Notes under the pieces: model-generated
Told to the model about the DNA's origin: nothing
Database searches by the model: none
Seen by the model: the letters and a program-made list of their open reading frames with translations, nothing else
Translations under genes and position numbers: made by a program
NCBI GenBank assembly: GCA_014379905.1
Contig: JACMKX010000102.1
Span: 1-64,000 of the forward strand
Direction of reading: 5' to 3'
Source of the DNA: Ferruginibacter sp.
GTDB taxonomy: Bacteria > Bacteroidota > Bacteroidia > Chitinophagales > Chitinophagaceae
DNA: 64,000 bases
Part shown: positions 62,140-64,000 of the stretch, piece after piece
Numbering within the stretch: the stretch's first letter is position 1
How the letters are laid out: every line of letters starts with the position of its first letter

Positions 62140-62799
62140 ATGAAAAAGTCATTATTACCACTACTTTTATGCTGCCTTACTGTGCCTGGTTTTGCACAGG
62201 CAAATAATCCGTACAATCAAAAAGGGATTGATTATGTAAATTCTTTAAATATTATTTCGGCTGATATTAAAGCAGGAAGGGTAAAAGAGTTTAGTGCAGA
62301 ATCAGTTAAATACTACACAGGGATAATTCCCTTAAAAGTTGAGGCGAATGCGGATATGGCGGCGACGATTGTGAAAAGAATGAAATCCACTAATGCCAGT
62401 CTTACCCAGGTGTTGGCAGAAAGTAATCTTTCTACAACTGCAAAGCAATATTTGCATGATATATATTATGTAAAAAGAGGTACCACAACTGATCAGTACA
62501 AATTACTGCTTGAACAGAAAAGTTCGGGACTTTTAAAACAGGATCTTGCTGTGCCGGAAAAGGAAATGCTTCTTTCTTTATCTGCAATAGCGTACAACCG
62601 AAGTAAAGATGTTCAGGATAACTTCCAGGGTAAAGAACCAAGTGGTAACTGTATACTTTCAGGAGATGGAGGTTCAGGTCCGGTAGATTGTATATTGGCT
62701 GGAGCCATATTGGGGGCAACAATCGGTTGGCGAATTTGTGGATTATGGTGTGCATTAGGAGGTGCTGTGATTGGAGGGGTTGCCGGAGCTTTTTCTTAA
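62140..62799 (+). CDS. Secreted protein with C-terminal glycine zipper
   Basis: 219 residues; signal peptide (1-20, ending PGFAQ). A polar, helical middle domain (30-165) is followed by a hydrophobic Gly-rich end: DCILAGAILGATIGWRICGL then WCALGGAVIGGVAGAFS, with four cysteines in the last 50 residues and repeated GxxxG. This resembles the membrane-active part of unmodified bacteriocins or glycine-zipper pore formers, but no family is recognised and such tails also occur in harmless anchor proteins. First gene of a three-gene plus-strand unit. Confidence 0.7.
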   Translation: MKKSLLPLLLCCLTVPGFAQANNPYNQKGIDYVNSLNIISADIKAGRVKEFSAESVKYYTGIIPLKVEANADMAATIVKRMKSTNASLTQVLAESNLSTTAKQYLHDIYYVKRGTTTDQYKLLLEQKSSGLLKQDLAVPEKEMLLSLSAIAYNRSKDVQDNFQGKEPSGNCILSGDGGSGPVDCILAGAILGATIGWRICGLWCALGGAVIGGVAGAFS

Positions 62800-62839
62800 T
62801 TCGTAACATCATTTTTCTTTCAATAATTATGAACCCTGT

Positions 62840-63436
62840 ATGAAAAAAACTATTCTATTGGCAGTATGCTTACTTTTTACTTTTTATTTGGTACAGGGAC
62901 AGCAATTGAGTCTTTCAGGCCAGGTGGGCTACGCAATCGGCGAAACCAAAAATTGGAAAAAATTTATGCTACTAACCGGTGGGAGCGCGGGAATAGAATG
63001 GGAACTCAACAGAATGAAGGCTCTTAAAATAGGAATAGGTACTGGCATGCTTAGCTTTAGCAGTAAAAATGATACCGGCGTATCAGTATTTACTAAAAAA
63101 AGCATGCTGGTACTTCCTGTTTCAATTATAAAGAAATACACCATCACCCGTACAACAATTGCCTACATGGAATTTGGAATAAACAACTCATTGTATTTCC
63201 GGGAAAAGAGGGAAACTTTTAGTCCGTCTGGTAAAATAACGGAAAAGCTAAACAGTACCATATTTAATGTAGGGGGGCTTGTAGGGGTTGGTTTACTTAC
63301 ACCTATCTCTTCCAGGTGGAATTTTGGAGTTGCAATAGGTGGACATTTTGATGTTTTCAGTTTTTATAAAAAAGCAGGTGAAAAATTTAAGAGCAGTTCC
63401 AACATAATTAATACTTCATTCTCAAGGAAACTATAG
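62840..63436 (+). CDS. Outer membrane beta-barrel-like protein
   Basis: 198 residues; signal peptide (1-20, ending VQGQ). Amphipathic strand pattern with frequent Gly and aromatic residues (LSLSGQVGYAIGETKNW, LKIGIGTGMLSFSSKND, TIAYMEFGINNSLYF, VGGLVGVGLLTPISSRWNFGVAIGGHFDVF) as in OmpX/porin-family small barrels of Bacteroidota. Forty bases after the glycine-zipper gene and two bases before the next gene. It might protect against or export the product of the first gene (guess). Confidence 0.72.
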   Translation: MKKTILLAVCLLFTFYLVQGQQLSLSGQVGYAIGETKNWKKFMLLTGGSAGIEWELNRMKALKIGIGTGMLSFSSKNDTGVSVFTKKSMLVLPVSIIKKYTITRTTIAYMEFGINNSLYFREKRETFSPSGKITEKLNSTIFNVGGLVGVGLLTPISSRWNFGVAIGGHFDVFSFYKKAGEKFKSSSNIINTSFSRKL

Positions 63437-63438
63437 CT

Positions 63439-64000
63439 ATGAATTATTTCCCACTGCTGTTTTTCCTTTGCTTCAGTTGCCAAACGAGTTATAGCCAAAA
63501 AAATAAACAGGAAGGAAACGTATTACCCACGGGGGTAATTAAAGAAAAACGGATGTACATATTTGCCCGGGGCACTACTTCAAAATCAACCCTGATCTCT
63601 CATAAATTTAATTATTCCGATACAAACATCACTCATATTGGTATTGGATATAGTGCAAAAGGAAAAGTACTGATTTACAACGTTATTGACAATGGTAATA
63701 GTTTAGGGTCTGCATTGGTAATTGATTCTATATCATCTTTTATTGAAAGCGAAGATGTTTTTTATTTTTCGATATGGGAATATGCTAACAGCAAAGCAGT
63801 GTACCCTAAATTAATTCGGGCACTGAAAGCAGTTGCAAAAAAGAAAATAAAGTTTGATTCCTTTTTCTCTTTGAATAACAATGCACTGTATTGCTCTGAG
63901 TTCTGCTATAAAATCCTGGCAACCATTTCGTTGCTAAAACGAAATTATTTTCCACGTACATTGAATTTGGACAATGAGTTATACGAGAAAATACTAAATA
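63439..64000 (+). CDS. Permuted papain-fold (YiiX/YebB-like NlpC/P60) lipoprotein, partial
   Basis: Starts at ATG 63439 and is open to the window end (187 codons visible). Lipobox FLCFSC (Cys14). THIGIGY and, about 105 residues later, LYCSEFCYKIL are the His and Cys motifs of the circularly permuted NlpC/P60 (YiiX/YebB, DUF830) amidase-like fold, whose members cleave or bind cell-wall peptides or lipids. It starts two bases after the barrel gene, so the two are coupled. The C-terminus lies outside the window. Confidence 0.72.
   Translation, partial: MNYFPLLFFLCFSCQTSYSQKNKQEGNVLPTGVIKEKRMYIFARGTTSKSTLISHKFNYSDTNITHIGIGYSAKGKVLIYNVIDNGNSLGSALVIDSISSFIESEDVFYFSIWEYANSKAVYPKLIRALKAVAKKKIKFDSFFSLNNNALYCSEFCYKILATISLLKRNYFPRTLNLDNELYEKILN

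Overview
The window looks like a chromosomal segment of a Bacteroidota bacterium, most likely of the Chitinophagaceae type. The evidence is the TAnnTTTG promoter -7 boxes a few bases upstream of start codons, many SusD/OMP-style lipoproteins and signal peptides, A+T-rich intergenic DNA, a cobalamin riboswitch leading a TonB receptor, and families typical of that phylum (BtuG-like propeller, CWC protein, DUF1015 next to serC, very large PAS histidine kinases). No species is claimed.

Layout. 0.1-1.8 kb: a umuDC-like error-prone polymerase operon whose UmuD homologue lacks both catalytic residues. 2.2-4.3 kb: an XRE-type regulator that runs antiparallel into the end of an amino acid permease. 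4.4-8.2 kb: promoter, cobalamin riboswitch, TonB-dependent B12 receptor, BtuG-like surface lipoprotein and a small cysteine-rich CWC protein. 8.2-11.5 kb: MarC-family membrane protein, tRNA-Arg(CCG), and a 2.5-kb island between a 14-bp copy of the tRNA 3' end at each side, carrying a truncated tyrosine recombinase, a lipoprotein and a thioredoxin-fold protein.

11.9-35.8 kb is a two-component signalling island: eight histidine kinases and six response regulators with one formylglycine-generating-enzyme-like lipoprotein among them. Its left part is built of three successive blocks with the same order (kinase, Rcp1-like stand-alone receiver, receiver-headed kinase). Its right part holds two HisKA_3 kinases with NarL-type regulators, a pseudo-receiver kinase and a CHASE3/eight-PAS kinase. 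The HisKA_3 kinases of the left blocks lack their own NarL-type partner, so a multi-step network across the island is plausible (inference).

35.8-45.0 kb, mainly on the minus strand: acyl-CoA synthetase, YceI lipoprotein with a 22-bp palindromic operator candidate, TPR protein, a decayed toxin/immunity pair, DUF1015 protein, SerC, an S1/P1-nuclease or phospholipase-C-like protein, and a DUF502 membrane protein. A dispersed intergenic repeat made of TATGGAC/GTCCATA words sits here and supplies the last codons and stop of two unrelated genes. 45.2-52.2 kb: TetR regulator with a perfect operator over its own promoter, followed by TolC, membrane fusion protein and RND pump genes.

52.5-64 kb: a run of housekeeping and envelope genes (AIM24/TIGR00266, a Bax-inhibitor-1 family gene interrupted by an early stop, polysaccharide deacetylase, pheS, a lipocalin-like lipoprotein, OmpA-like lipoprotein, hydroxyacyl-CoA dehydrogenase, NAD epimerase, CarboxypepD_reg protein). 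The right edge is an XRE repressor divergent from a three-gene cassette of unknown function: a secreted glycine-zipper protein, a beta-barrel protein, and a permuted-papain-fold lipoprotein cut by the window end. All coordinates, motifs and repeats were read by eye; no database search was possible.
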